Assembly (NCBI GenBank): GCA_001579985.1
Contig: LRSR01014094.1
Span: 1-31,438 of the forward strand
Direction: 5' to 3'
DNA from: Hypsibius dujardini
Lineage: Eukaryota > Tardigrada > Eutardigrada > Parachela > Hypsibiidae
DNA: 31,438 nucleotides
Shown here: positions 11,220-22,065 of the stretch, in pieces
How the letters are laid out: each line of letters opens with the position of its first letter
Numbering within the stretch: the first letter of the stretch is position 1
Notes under the pieces: generated by a model
What the model saw: only the letters and a program-made list of their open reading frames with translations
The model's database searches: none
Told to the model about the DNA's origin: nothing
Translations under genes and position numbers: made by a program

Positions 11220-12667
11220 TTACGTTGGTGGAAACTTCTTCTCAAGACCCAGTTCGGAATACCCTCTCGTCGCGGTCAGTGGAAGAGCCGTCGAGTCTAC
11301 GACCGCGGAATAGCATGGTGGCAAATCCGGCGCTCTTGCAGCAGCTGCGGCATCGCCGTTTGCGGCTATTCTGTGTCCTGAATAAACGTGCGTATTCTCG
11401 GAAGGGGATCCGAACAGTACTAGGGGGCTGTATTCGCTCTGGTTCAACCCTCGACCATTCCCATCGGCATGGTTCCTCGAATTAAGGTCCGCGGTCTCCA
11501 TTGTTGTCGTTGCTCGATGTCCCGAGAACTCCGATGATGAGGGACCATTTCCGCGGGTCCCTTCATTGAGTCCGGTCATGATCCTGCTTGTAGGGCAGTC
11601 CGTCCCACCGTCGGCTAACTGGTCTCCCAATGTTTGCCCATCGAGCTCCGCCAAACGACGTTTCGCAATTCGATGGATGAAAATAGCCGAAAACAAGAGC
11701 ACCTGAACGAACACTGCGCCTATCACCACCATGCTGATGTAATGATATTTCACATCGATAGGGAAAAAAACATCATCGTAGCCTGACCAAGGATTGTAAA
11801 TCCAGTAATCGCGCGGGTGGCTCTCGTGATAAATTATTTCGGATAAGGGTTCGACATTGTCTGCTTGTTCCTGGTGAATTTGTGAATCAATCAGAAAGTA
11901 ACAGCCTTGGACGAAGAAAGCAAAGGATAGTGCAGTGCCGACGAGAAGCAGGCTGCGGTAGTGAAGGAGGTTGTTCGACGATTTACGTTGGTACTCTTGT
12001 AGGGAAAGCCGGCCCAGTGCGCCGCCTAATCGGCGCTGGGTACAACAAGCTGCAAGGACACCGGAGGTTCCGCTAAGGATCATGAAGAAGATCGAGTATA
12101 TCGATAAGTTGAAGAAATCTGAAAATCGAAGAGAAAATCAAGGTAAACTTGCCATAGATGAAGAATACAAACTGAAATCTGCAGGGTATCCAGCAAAGAC
12201 CTATATATGGGGGGCCACCCACCATATAATATTTTGGATTTTTTATTTGAGTCTATAATTTTATTGAATCCGTGGATTAGCAAAATTCAGGCTTTTTTGT
12301 TTCCCCATCGTGATTGCATTCCTTAATGTTAGGCTTCATTTAAGAACTGAAATGTTGATCCTTTTAAAAAAAACAGTTTCCAAAGTGTGGTCCTAAATGG
12401 CCAGATTACGAGAAACATTTCTTCTTTAAGTAAATTTTTACGTGCAAAAGTGTCAGACATGGCTACTACAAGATCAAACAGCTGTCGTGTATGGAGTGAA
12501 TGCCCCAGCCTACCTGTATGTTTGACTATCATGTAGCTGTATTCAAAGGTCGCCAAGCCAGCTATAGCTTGCAGTAGCCCAGGAATCAACAGAACTGGAA
12601 GTTTACGAATGCGCCTGCGTAGCTTTTGGAGGCAACCGTCGTGAGGGGAGTGCTCTTCGGAAGGCAT
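11220..12667 (-). CDS. Four-transmembrane protein with cytoplasmic PPxY tail (copy B, intact)
   Basis: Exon 1 is 12667-12514 and exon 2 12118-11220. The 395-bp GT-AG phase-1 intron joins ...VKHT to DFFNLSIYS..., giving 350 aa. TM1 is about residues 23-46 (LPVLLIPGLLQAIAGLA), TM2 56-77, TM3 107-129 and TM4 177-201. An acidic, aromatic loop of about 48 residues (DYWIYNPWSGYDD) lies between TM3 and TM4. After IAKRRLAEL comes a 150-residue polar tail with a PPxY motif (PPCY, 318-321) and YSPL. Short N-terminus, four helices, one large TM3-TM4 loop and a long tail resemble the CD20/MS4A-sarcospan layout; that is a resemblance of architecture only, and no family is assigned. PPxY motifs bind WW domains, for example in NEDD4-type ligases, so turnover or trafficking control is a reasonable inference. 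It is the only uninterrupted full-length member of four relatives in this window. Confidence 0.85.
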
Positions 12668-13800
12668 GCTCGTGCAGTTGTTGGCTCAACTCAACGGGAG
12701 CGCTATTTAAAGTGAGAATGGAGACTTCTGAAGACTAGGGGTTGGATGAATGTTTTATCCTCTTCAATATAGTCAATACTTGAAATAACAAAAACTGAGA
12801 AATAATGAAGAACATGAAAACTGTTGGATGGAAAGTAAAAAAACGTAGTACTTGAGAGAGACCAGAAGACAACGGTTACGAAGTTACAGTGCAACGTGTT
12901 GTAGTAATAATGCATGGAAGCCTGGGGGATAGCACGCGACTCGGGTGTGCACAGCTCTTGAATCGATTTTTTGAGTTATCTGCGGAGTGCGCATGTGGGG
13001 GGGGGGGAGAGTACGTCTGGGTGAACCATCGACAACGCTTCAATTTCACACACAACAGCACGTCAATAGGGCAACACTGTTCTTTTAAATGAGTCATAAT
13101 ATCATTCGGAACACTGACTGGGGCAACCGCACACAAATGGCTTTAATACAGAAGTATAGCGGTTAATCGAGTTCAGCCATTTAGCTCGGGCAGTGTGTAC
13201 AACCATGCACTGGACGAGCTAGATGGTTTAAATCGGCTAAGCGTCATAATATGACCACTTTTTTGCCCAGGGAGCCGGGCGAAAGTAACGAGACAGACTG
13301 CGATAAAAATTTGTAACACAACCGCTTGATTTACTCTGCATCTCGTACTCTCCAGTCCCCACTCGGTCTGGCATACGTTCATACAGAAACATTACCCCAG
13401 GCAGACTCACTGAAGGTAGGCGGAGCCATAGCCAACTCGTTACCGGCACCGAAGAAAGTGTAAGCATTGCGAAGACTGACGGTAAGCGACTCAATGCAGT
13501 CCTCACTTGGTAAGAACATCAATCAACCAATCAACCGTACCCAAATCAGGTATCACTTCCGGACACATCAATCAATCGACCAATGAAAAGGGCCCGAACT
13601 GCTGGGTTGAATAACCGAAGATGTCAATCAAGGAAAATGGCACATTCGGCATCCGCCTTCCCGCTGGATAACGCCCCCTACATTTCCAACCACCTAGACG
13701 GCCGTTCCGCGGACCATCTGTGACGTCGGTTAGTCTATTCTTTTTCGTAGGACTCTCTGCCAATGGCGTGCCTGCGACCGTCCGTTTTCGGTAGTTTGGC
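11640..13800. repeat. Segmental duplication, unit 1
   Basis: Matches 16918-19139 in the same orientation, covering most of exon 2, the intron, exon 1 and about 1.1 kb of upstream flank. Exon 2 is near identical; the intron and flank carry indels. Differences: unit 1 lacks about 285 bp of intron found in unit 2 (7 bases at 12443-12449 replace it) and has about 190 bp extra near 13312-13502. The 5' flank (12668-13784) otherwise holds no gene; it has an 11-base G run near 12997. Confidence 0.9.
13379..13504 (-). other. Exon-like coding fragment inserted in the duplicated flank
   Basis: Reading from 13504 on the minus strand, one frame gives EDCIESLTVSLRNAYTFFGA then NELAMAPPTF, followed by a strong GTGAGT donor near 13410 and, if unspliced, a stop at 13379-13381. 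The composition looks like real protein. The block is present in unit 1 of the segmental duplication and absent from unit 2. No gene family was recognised and no start is visible. It may be a captured exon. Confidence 0.3.
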
Positions 13801-14004
13801 TCTTACTAGGGAAGTGGCGGAGGTTTCCCCTCGCTCTTAGAGTGGGGTTTTTTTTGCTGATACTTGTTAATATATCATGATTTTTCATAGGGGTCTCGTC
13901 AGTGCAAATACATTTGCAGGTTCAGAAAAAAACGAAGAAGAAAAAAAGAACCTTTGCCAGTTTGTGCTATATGCCGGCGTTTGATTGATTGATCATTTGA
14001 AAAC

Positions 14005-14056
14005 GTTCTCGAAATTTTATTTTTTCAAGTACTTTTCAGTATGTTACTGAACGTGA
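14005..14056. repeat. 52-bp direct repeat, copy 1
   Basis: GTTCTCGAAATT...ACGTGA here and again at 14219-14270 (ending GCGTGA), differing at a handful of bases, 214 bp apart within the 31-bp inverted-repeat element. Confidence 0.8.
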
Positions 14057-14218
14057 AATTGTTTTTAAAATTTACCAGAAACCTCCAACATAATAAAAAA
14101 GTGAGAATTGTTTTGTTTAACCGGAACACCTTAAGAAAATATAAAAGGAAACAGCGCAGTGGCCCCAGCACACTGTACGATAATGCAAAGTTTTAAAACC
14201 AGTGTTACCGAATAATTG

Positions 14219-14270
14219 GTTCTCGAAATTATATTTTTTCAAGTAATTTTCAATATTTTATTGAGCGTGA
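14219..14270. repeat. 52-bp direct repeat, copy 2
   Basis: Second copy of the repeat at 14005-14056; it ends only ten bases before the right terminal inverted repeat. Confidence 0.8.
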
Positions 14271-14311
14271 GCATATTCCTACTTCCCTAGTAAGAGCCAA
14301 ACTACCGAAAA

Positions 14312-16849
14312 TGATGGACGACGATGGTTAAATGGAATACCCGCAGAGCTGGCCTAGTGTCAGCAAACATAGTCGTGCTTTTCCATAGTATTACGGATTG
14401 TCTGTAAGTCCAGAAACTTTCTGACCGCTCTTGTCATGGACTGCCTGCCTGATCGACGGACTGCTCGGAGGTATTTTGGCACCGGAAGTTAATCGGGTTG
14501 CCCTACTATACGAACTTTGCTATAACAGCGTCACAAAGCCTGCCTGTTAATCGTTCGGGCAAATCTATATATTTTCAGATTTCCGTTAACCTAGTGGATT
14601 GATTGCCACAAAGACAGCTTTCTCGGATGACTTGCGGACCTCCAAGAGGACTATCGTGACGTCCGCAAGGCTTGCCAGTTAATTGAAAGGTTGAATTACC
14701 ACCCCGTCATAATTCCGTAAATCTAGAAGGCGACCAGACCGTCCCAAAGCCGTCGTAGAAGATGTTTCTCTCAAACAACTGAGTTTTTGGGACATTGAAT
14801 CAATCATCTGAATATCTCGTTCTGTCTCTTTACTGGCTTTCCGAATGTTTATCCTTACTACAAAATGGTTATGCTAAAGCTGAAAAGAAGTCTGTCTGAA
14901 TTCCGGGATATTCATCTGCCTTTTGATAGGCATGCTTGCTTCTGAGAGACCCGTCGACGAACTGGATAATTTTGGTACAACTGGTAGGTTGGCCTACTAG
15001 CTGAAAGTCCGCCTACCCGTCCAACCTTCTCGTTGGTCTTGGATAAGCATGCCGGGTTGCCAGCCTTCGGTAACAGTCCAACAGCCGCACGGATAGGACG
15101 CCAGTTTCCGCATGTTCCTAAGCTTTTGGGATGGTCTGTCATTTTGTGGGATGGCTCGTCAACTGTTCGGTCAGGTCGCAAGCCATGGGGTTGGCCGACT
15201 AGCTGGACGCCCTGACAGCCCAGCAGGGTTTATCAACTTCGAATTATGCATTGACTTTCCGCAATGCCTTTCAAATTTTTAAGCAAGCAGCCGCCTTTCC
15301 AACGTTGTGTACAGCATATAGACCCCCAACTCATTTATGCTGCATGTTTCGCCATTTTTACGTCACTCAGCAAATATTGTAAATTGTAAACTTGTATTGT
15401 TATATTTCTATTACCCAATAATACTTACAAGGGAACGGAATGGTAGCCGACACGCCACTTTCCCTGAATTTTATTTTTAAAATAGTGGACTAAATAGATT
15501 TTTGCAACAAATTTCATCTGCAAACGAGCTCTGATCTGAGAAATTTCAGAGAAATTTCATTTCAGCACAGATTTGAATAATTTAAACTTTACCTAGTCAA
15601 GTTGGGCCAATTCTAAAGGAGAGATGGTTGTTATATTGATCGCAATTTTCTTGTTGTAGTGCAAAGGCTAGTACATCGTTGATCATCAGTGCGCTAACAG
15701 ACGAATTTCAAAGTGAAAATTGACTAAAAATTATCTGGACGGGCAATGTGAAAGATAATTCATTGCGGTCGCAAACTGCAGTGAGCTTTATAAAATACAT
15801 ATATTCTATAGTTATACATAAATACTCGTACAAAGTTGATAGGCGAGTCTCATGATAGAATACATCTAACTGCGCATTATACACCCTTATAGTTTTATTT
15901 GTTTATAAATGTAGTGCAATAATTTCCCGGACTTTCAAAATTTCATCGGCAAAGCACTACCATATTTAACAAACAAACAAAAAATTATGGGGAACGAGAA
16001 CGGCAGTCTGAGATTAAGGTAATACAGGGACGAACTTAAGAAATAGATACTTTGACATAAGATATCATTATCGGTACTGTATTGGACACAAGTACAGTTG
16101 CACAGTTAAACTCGTACACACGGGATGTAGTCAGGACTAACATGTCAAAAAACTGAGCTTTCGTACATTAATATTCTATTGTAAATGAACTAATTGATTT
16201 ATAGTGATCATCTATAATCGAAATCTGAAACCTCTCGATTATGAAATTCCCTTAAAACCTTTATATTCTCGATACCCAGTAAAGTGCAAATATTTAGGTG
16301 CGCGTGCAGAATTTTTTCGTTTTATACTGAGCGATCATGGCACGATGTCGCATATCACCCAGGTAAGTTGCGCTTTTTATGACAACGTATTGAGTGCGTT
16401 ACTAATACTAGTAATAGTTGCGTTTCTAACCTTCATGCGTTCATATAAGTGCTGACAAAAAAAACAAATTTCCATCATGGGTCCAAGAGCTTTAGACAAG
16501 TTGGCGGGACGCCAGCCAACAAGTTTAAATCGATTGACAAAATTTGTTGGGCAGACTTTAGAGTTCAGCAACCTCATATTTACGTCATTCTTCATTTGGA
16601 CCTGATTACAGTTACGCATCCTCATAGTTACACAGTTACACACTAACGCTAAACAATTATGAATTCAATACAAAATATAATTGAAATACTTACCAAGACG
16701 CAAACATTAAAAAACAACAAAGAAAAAGCACAAAAATCAAGTCTAAAGGCTTTAGCCATGTACTCTACGGTGTTTACTCTACTATTTCACAAATTAAAAG
16801 ACAGTGTGTGAGTGACCAGGGGCCTTAACTATGTAATTTAAGAAGTATA
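14312..16849. other. 2.5 kb without a recognisable gene
   Basis: From 14400 to 15230 there are loosely repeated words such as TTGGCC(T/G)ACTAGCTG (near 14991 and 15192), suggesting degraded repetitive DNA. From 15230 to 16849 the DNA is A/T-rich. Short frames at 16204-16455 and 16377-16646 overlap each other on opposite strands and look like chance. Confidence 0.45.
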
Positions 16850-16900
16850 TTAGAATTAGAATGAGAATGAGAATTAGAGTGAGAATTCGAATGAGAATTA
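16850..16900. repeat. GAGAAT-type hexamer repeat
   Basis: About eight diverged AGAATK/GAGAAT units in tandem, ending just before the point where similarity to the intact four-TM gene begins. It supplies the stop codon of the truncated copy, so it marks the 3' breakpoint of duplication unit 2. Confidence 0.75.
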
Positions 16901-18254
16901 GCCAAATCTTCCACTGCCGAACTGGTCGACCGATGTTCGCGCATCGAGCTCCGCCAAACGACGTTTCGCAATTCGATGGATGAAAATAGCCGAAAACAAG
17001 AGCACCTGGACGAACACTGCGCCTACCACCACCATGCTGATGTAATGATATTTCACATCGATAGGGAAAAAAACATCATCGTAGCCTGACCAAGGATTGT
17101 AAATCCAGTAATCGCGCGGGTGGCTCTCGTGATAAATTATTTCGGATAAGGGTTCGACATTGTCTGCTTGTTCCTGGTGAATTTGTGAATCAATCAGAAA
17201 GTAACAGCCTTGGACGAAGAAAGCAAAGGATAGTGCAGTGCCGACGAGAAGCAGGCTGCGGTAGTGAAGGAGGTTGTTCGACGATTTACGTTGGTACTCT
17301 TGTAGGGAAAGCCGGCCCAGTGCGCCGCCTAATCGGCGCTGGGTACAACAAGCTGCAAGGACACCGGAGGTTCCGCTAAGGATCATGAAGAAGATCGAGC
17401 ATATTGATAAGTTGAAGAAATCTGAAAACCGAAGAGAAATTCAAGGTAAACTTGCCATAGATGAAGAACACAAACTGAAATCTGCAGGGCATCCAGCAAA
17501 GACCTATACTGTATATGGGGGGCCACTCCTTTCTTCAATGGCCTACCCTGAAGGGTATTTTTTTATTAAATCCGTGGACTAGCAAAATTCAGGATTTTTT
17601 GTCTCCCCATCGTAATTGCATCCCTTAATGGTAAGCTTTTTTTGAGAATTAAATTTTGATCCTTTTCAAAAAAACCAATTTCCAAAGTGTGATCCTAAAT
17701 GGCCAGATTATGGGAAAAAGTTCCTTTTTAAGTAACTGTTTACGGAGCATTTTTTGGCGCTGCCACAACGGGCGACTCATCAAACAACTAATACTATTTT
17801 TCATAACACAGATAACTCAAATACCACATAAAAAAACGTACCCATATCTGAGTTCGTTATGTGTCAACACTTTTCTCCACTTAAATTCTCTCTGTAGAAT
17901 ATTCTAGGGCAAATAATTAGTAGCAGGGAGTAGTCAAACGACCAATTCAAGCCAGCGAATATTCATTAACGTGACGGTGGCTACTTTTCAGATGCATTTG
18001 CATGCAGCTTCTGTTAACTCTCAGCAATAGTGTCAGACATGGCTGCTAAAATAAACCCGATCGAACAGGTGTCGTGTATGGAGTGAATGCCCCAGCCTAC
18101 CTGTATGTTTGACTATCATGTAGCTGTATTCAAAGGTCGCCAAGCCAGCTATAGCTTGCAGTAGCCCAGGAATCAACAGAACTGGAAGTTTACGAATGCG
18201 CCCGCACAGCTTGTGGAGGCAACCGTCGTGAGGGGAGTGCTCTTCGGGAGGCAT
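16898..18254 (-). CDS. Four-TM protein, recent duplicate truncated at the 3' end (copy C)
   Basis: Exon 1 is 18254-18101 and exon 2 17421-16898, with a 679-bp GT-AG phase-1 intron. The open frame is 225 aa. It is nearly identical to copy B from the N-terminus through TM4 (TM4 reads MVVVGAVFVQVLLFSAIFIH), then stops after LAELDARTSVDQ plus a novel FGSGRFG tail created by the breakpoint. It thus keeps all four helices but lacks the PPxY tail. Exon 1 differs by a few residues (MPPEEHS, LHKLCGRI). The promoter region was duplicated too, so it may be expressed; whether it is a functional tail-less form or a dying copy cannot be told from sequence. Confidence 0.8.
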
Positions 18255-19139
18255 GCTCGTGCAGTTGTTGGCTCAACTCAACGGGAGCGCTATTTAAAGT
18301 GAGAATTCTATTTAAAGTGAGATTTCTGAAGACTAGGGGTTGGATGAATGTTTTATCCTCTTCAATATAGTCAATAATAGAATAACAAAACCTAAGAGAT
18401 GAAGAAGAGCACAAAAACTGTCAAAAGGAAAGTTAAAAAAAACGTAGTACATGAAGGAGACCAGAAGACCACGATAACAAAATTACAGTGCCGCGCGTGA
18501 GATGCATGGAAGCCTGGAACTAGCACTCGACTCGGTTGTGCATGGCTCTTGAATCAATTTTTTGGGTTATTTGCGGAGTGCTCATAGGTGGGGGGGGGGT
18601 GTACGTCTTGGGGAATCATCGGCAACGCTCCACTTTCACATACACAACAGCACGTCAACAGGGCAACACAGCTCTTCTGAATGAGTCATAACATCATTCA
18701 GAACGACCGACTGGGGCGACCACACACAAATAGCCTTAATACAAAAATATAGCAATTATAGCAAGGACCAAGTAATGGAGACAGGATAAAGAGACTCGAG
18801 CCGGGCGAAAGTAACGAGACAGATTGCGATAAAATTATCGTCACTGGGCGAGAACACCAATCAACCAATCAACCAAATCCGGTATCAATTCCGGATACAT
18901 CAATCAATCGACCAATGAAAAAGGCCCGAGCGGCTGGGTTGAAAAACCGATGATGTCAATCAACCCGGATGGCACATGCGGCATCCGCCTTCCCGCTCGA
19001 TTACGTCCCCCACATTCCGACCACCTAGACGGCCGTTCTGTTAACCGTCTCAAACGTCGGTTAATCTATTTTCTTTTTTTTTCATACGGCCTTTTGCAGC
19101 TGCGTGCCTGCGACCGTCCATTTTCGGTAGTTTGGCTTT
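16918..19139. repeat. Segmental duplication, unit 2
   Basis: Counterpart of 11640-13800. Its left limit cuts exon 2 of the four-TM gene; its right limit falls in the TCGGTAGTTTGGCT sequence that forms the terminal repeat at 13785. It carries a 285-bp intron segment (17745-18029) absent from unit 1, and a 10-base G run near 18590. Confidence 0.9.
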
Positions 19140-19984
19140 TAGTACATATTTTCTGGCCATTTACGAGGAGATTAGCCCCTCACTTGGGCAACTTCTTCTC
19201 CATTCAAGATCTTCACAATTCAGTATCATAATCAGCAGCGTACCCATTTTGTCATCCCAGTTCTCCAGTTTTTGCGGTGTTTCCATGCTTGTTTGTGGTT
19301 CACCTATACTTTTATTTAATGTGCCAAGCCAGTGATCCTTACAGCCCCTCCTAAACATATCGCTATATTCGAACAGTCATCTGATTCACAATTTATAGTC
19401 GATCGCCTCGATCAATAGGTATAGAGCCGCACAAATCAGAATATATAGTAGGTATGTTAATTGTACAAATGGGATCCTAATTGCATTGTGCACTAAAATT
19501 TGATAGATCCTATGGCCGACTGTGCAAATAATTCCGACAGAAAACTGTCCGCTGTCATTACGGTTAGCGTCAAGGAGGTTACAATAATAATAACTTAGTT
19601 CCAGCACATAGGAAACTGCCACGTCCTGCGCACGTACTCGATCAGGGCTAAAACATACTCAATATCCTCAATTAAAGTATCCGAATCAACTGACTGCGGA
19701 TTTTTGAACAATGTACAAGCCGCAGGTCCGCGCCATTTTATGACTTCTAATTATTTGATTTGCATGATATCACTACTCAAGAAAGACTTTATGATCCAAT
19801 ACAGAGCACCAACAAAACTTCGAACAAGTTATGAGAATGCTATATTAAAGTTATTTGGCCGTGTTGACCTTACTTACAACCTAGGACAAGTTTACTCGTG
19901 ACGTGAAGAAACGAAATGGGACGGTGGTAGGAAGAAATCCCGCAATCGACGAACCTCGACCCACGTCTCGATACTGACGTGTGC
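19140..19984. other. Region between copies C and D, no firm gene
   Basis: A minus-strand frame at 19386-19622 has a hydrophobic stretch (TYLLYILICAALYLLIEAI), and an acceptor-preceded frame just upstream reads SVDSDTLIEDIEYVLALIEY, but the two are in different frames and no splice pair joins them. It could be the remains of another membrane protein. Not called as a gene. Confidence 0.3.
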
Positions 19985-20584
19985 CATGCTGAAAAACCGC
20001 AGGCAATACCACGCCTACGTGAATATCGCGGCGGGGACGCTTGCACTCGTCTAACAGCCACGACACCACCGCAAACAAACGTCCGCATTTTCTATCGGTA
20101 CCCCAGCCATCACTAGTGGGTGATGCGTACGTATACTGTGACTCAACGGGTGTCCTTCATCGGAATTGCAGTTCCAAGTTGAATTAACAATCTTGATTAT
20201 CGTCCATGTACAACAAATACTCGCGGCCCGAAAGCCCCGAATGCTGAGGTCCCGCGTATCCGCTAGCCATGGTCATGCTTGCTCAACCTCCGTCCCGCTA
20301 TGAGCTAACGGGATAGAGGGGCATTCTGTATACTCCGCCAGACGACGCTTGGCGGTCCAATAGATGAACATAGCTGAACACAACTGCACTTGCACGAATA
20401 CCGCACCTATCGCCACCATGCTCAGGTAGTGATACTTCAAATCTGCAGTGTCAACGGTGTCTGCCAAACCAGACCATGGATGGTAAATTAAATAGTCTTG
20501 CCGAATGCTTTTCTGATCCTGATATCGAGATATATAATACAGAAGGGTGAGCCAGCGAAGTTGGGACAGCTCGAGTTTTACCAA
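19985..20584 (-). pseudogene. Degraded remnant of the four-TM PPxY family (copy D)
   Basis: From the minus strand: DYLIYHPWSGL, then LKYHYLSMVAIGAVFVQV (TM4) and TAKRRLAEY, clearly the TM3-TM4 loop and TM4 of the family. Further along, in other frames, HPLVMAGVPIENADV matches YSPLVLFGSPSENTHV of the intact copy, and SPPRYS matches PPCYS, so the PPxY block is still recognisable. TM1-TM3 are missing, and stops and frameshifts separate the tail blocks. It is more diverged than copy C, hence an older member of the array. Confidence 0.75.
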
Positions 20585-21684
20585 TTTATATCAACAACTA
20601 TCAATCCACAAACCATCCATGGTGTCCAATAGACAAAGGGGTTCATTTGATTTTGGAAAACACCTCTACATTTATATTCTCTTGCGAACGTCAAAAAACA
20701 AATTAGATTTGAAATTACGGTAGTAATTTTTTCTCTATTCAAAACGGGCAATGGTTTATTACGACGGATATGTCTCCGTTTGATTTGAAGCTCCGCCCAA
20801 ACATGCAACCCTATTTCGTAATACCGGGATATTTTAATAATCCGCGAAAAATTCAGCTGGTGCGCACTCAAGATGGAAAGCCACAGCAGACAGGCGGGCC
20901 ATTTTGAATGCACGGAAACAAAATGTCGATTAGTTTGCAACAGATAGCAGTCTCTGCCTACTTAGCTAGTGCTAGATGAAGCAAAACATTGTCTGAACAT
21001 GAACCTGGTGAAAAAACGGGGAAATTTGTGTAGAAAAACCGAAAGGGAACAAATTGCCAGACGGCACTTTTTCAAAGCATATCTTTTATGGCGCTCCAGA
21101 TTTTCGCCGTTTGGATTACACAGAATGGTTGAATTTTGCAAAAAAGCTTTTTGATGCGAGATCCGTATGAAGGCATTCAATTTACAAGTGTTCAAATAAC
21201 TAATGTTTAATGGAACACTAAAAGAAATAATGTTGAAGTTTGAGAAATCCGGGCTAACAAATACCAGGCTCTGATGCCATCTTTATTAAGAAAAGCTCAA
21301 ACAAAAGTCTTATTTGGCAGTTCATTGATTTGCATCTGAAAGAATCGGATTCTGGACCTCCCACTGAACACGTTATTGAAATTGGATTGAAAAAGGAACT
21401 TTTTTTAGTGTACTGCTGTTTGGTTAAAGATCACCCTCCAGTATTGAAATGGGCCTTTTGCCGAATAGCGCTTGATCACTGTCCATTTTACCAATGTTTT
21501 CAATATAAGAAGGTTTTTATAAGGATAACATATGCCGGAACAAAAATTAAATGATAGCAGTACAGTAATTAAAGAGGAATAGTACAAAAAATGGTCCCGA
21601 GCTAGCTGATTTCTGATTTTACTGTTGAAATTTTTATGCATTTTTCTCACCCCGGTCGGCTAAAGTTAATTTTAAAATTATATA
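20585..21684. other. Intergenic, no gene supported
   Basis: Frames at 20578-20940 (-), 20962-21195 (-) and 21330-21554 (+) lack splice context, family resemblance or signal sequences. No repeat of note. Confidence 0.4.
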
Positions 21685-21686
21685 GA

Positions 21687-21812
21687 AGTCCAAACTCCTC
21701 ATCAACTTTTCTGTATAATATGCCCATCGGAGCTCAAACTCTCCTTTGCTCGAACTTTCCGGTATATAACAAACCTGTCGGAACTCAAACTTTCCTTTCA
21801 TAAACTTTCTTA
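21687..21812. repeat. About 50-bp tandem repeat, 2.6 copies
   Basis: Units beginning CGGAGCTCAAACTCTCC at 21728 and CGGAACTCAAACTTTCC at 21779 are 51 bp apart; a diverged partial unit (GTCCAAACTCCTC) starts at 21687. Divergence between units is about 20-30 percent by eye. Confidence 0.7.
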
Positions 21813-22065
21813 TTTCTTTTAAATTCGTGACCCGAGTGGTTCGGTCAATTACCCATTTGGTACTGTAATCACCAATATCCTAGTTGTATATCGGGGATCA
21901 AATCAGAAGATGAGTCTTGTGTATTCATGTCGTGTACTGCTTTCCTTATGCGGCGCGCAGTCCGCCGATTTTTCAACAGAGCGCATGATTCTGGTATGTT
22001 TACAACATAATTCTTTATTGCGTCCTACAGAAACTCCTGGCACTGCTACGTAATAGAGGATTGTG

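Larger units (their letters stand above)
13785..14311. mobile_element. Element bounded by perfect 31-bp inverted repeats
   Basis: TTTTCGGTAGTTTGGCTCTT... at 13785-13815 is the exact reverse complement of 14281-14311. The 465-bp interior is A/T-rich with no coding potential and carries a 52-bp direct repeat. Unit 2 of the segmental duplication retains the first about 20 bases of the left arm (19118-19138) and then diverges, so the duplication boundary or a truncation falls in this element. Confidence 0.65.

Noticed and set aside
14912-15215. Open frames on both strands in the 15 kb region
   Set aside because: Mirror frames in degraded repetitive DNA with no family resemblance.
19386-19689. 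Minus-strand hydrophobic frame, possible membrane-protein exons
   Set aside because: The two promising pieces (SVDSDTLIED... and TYLLYILICAAL...) are in different frames without a credible intron; too weak to call.
21910-22030. A first exon (MSLVYSCRVLL...) spliced by a 37-bp intron to the Gly/Ala-hairpin gene
   Set aside because: The spliced frame hits a stop before the 22066 ATG and the intron would be unusually short; at best an upstream noncoding exon.
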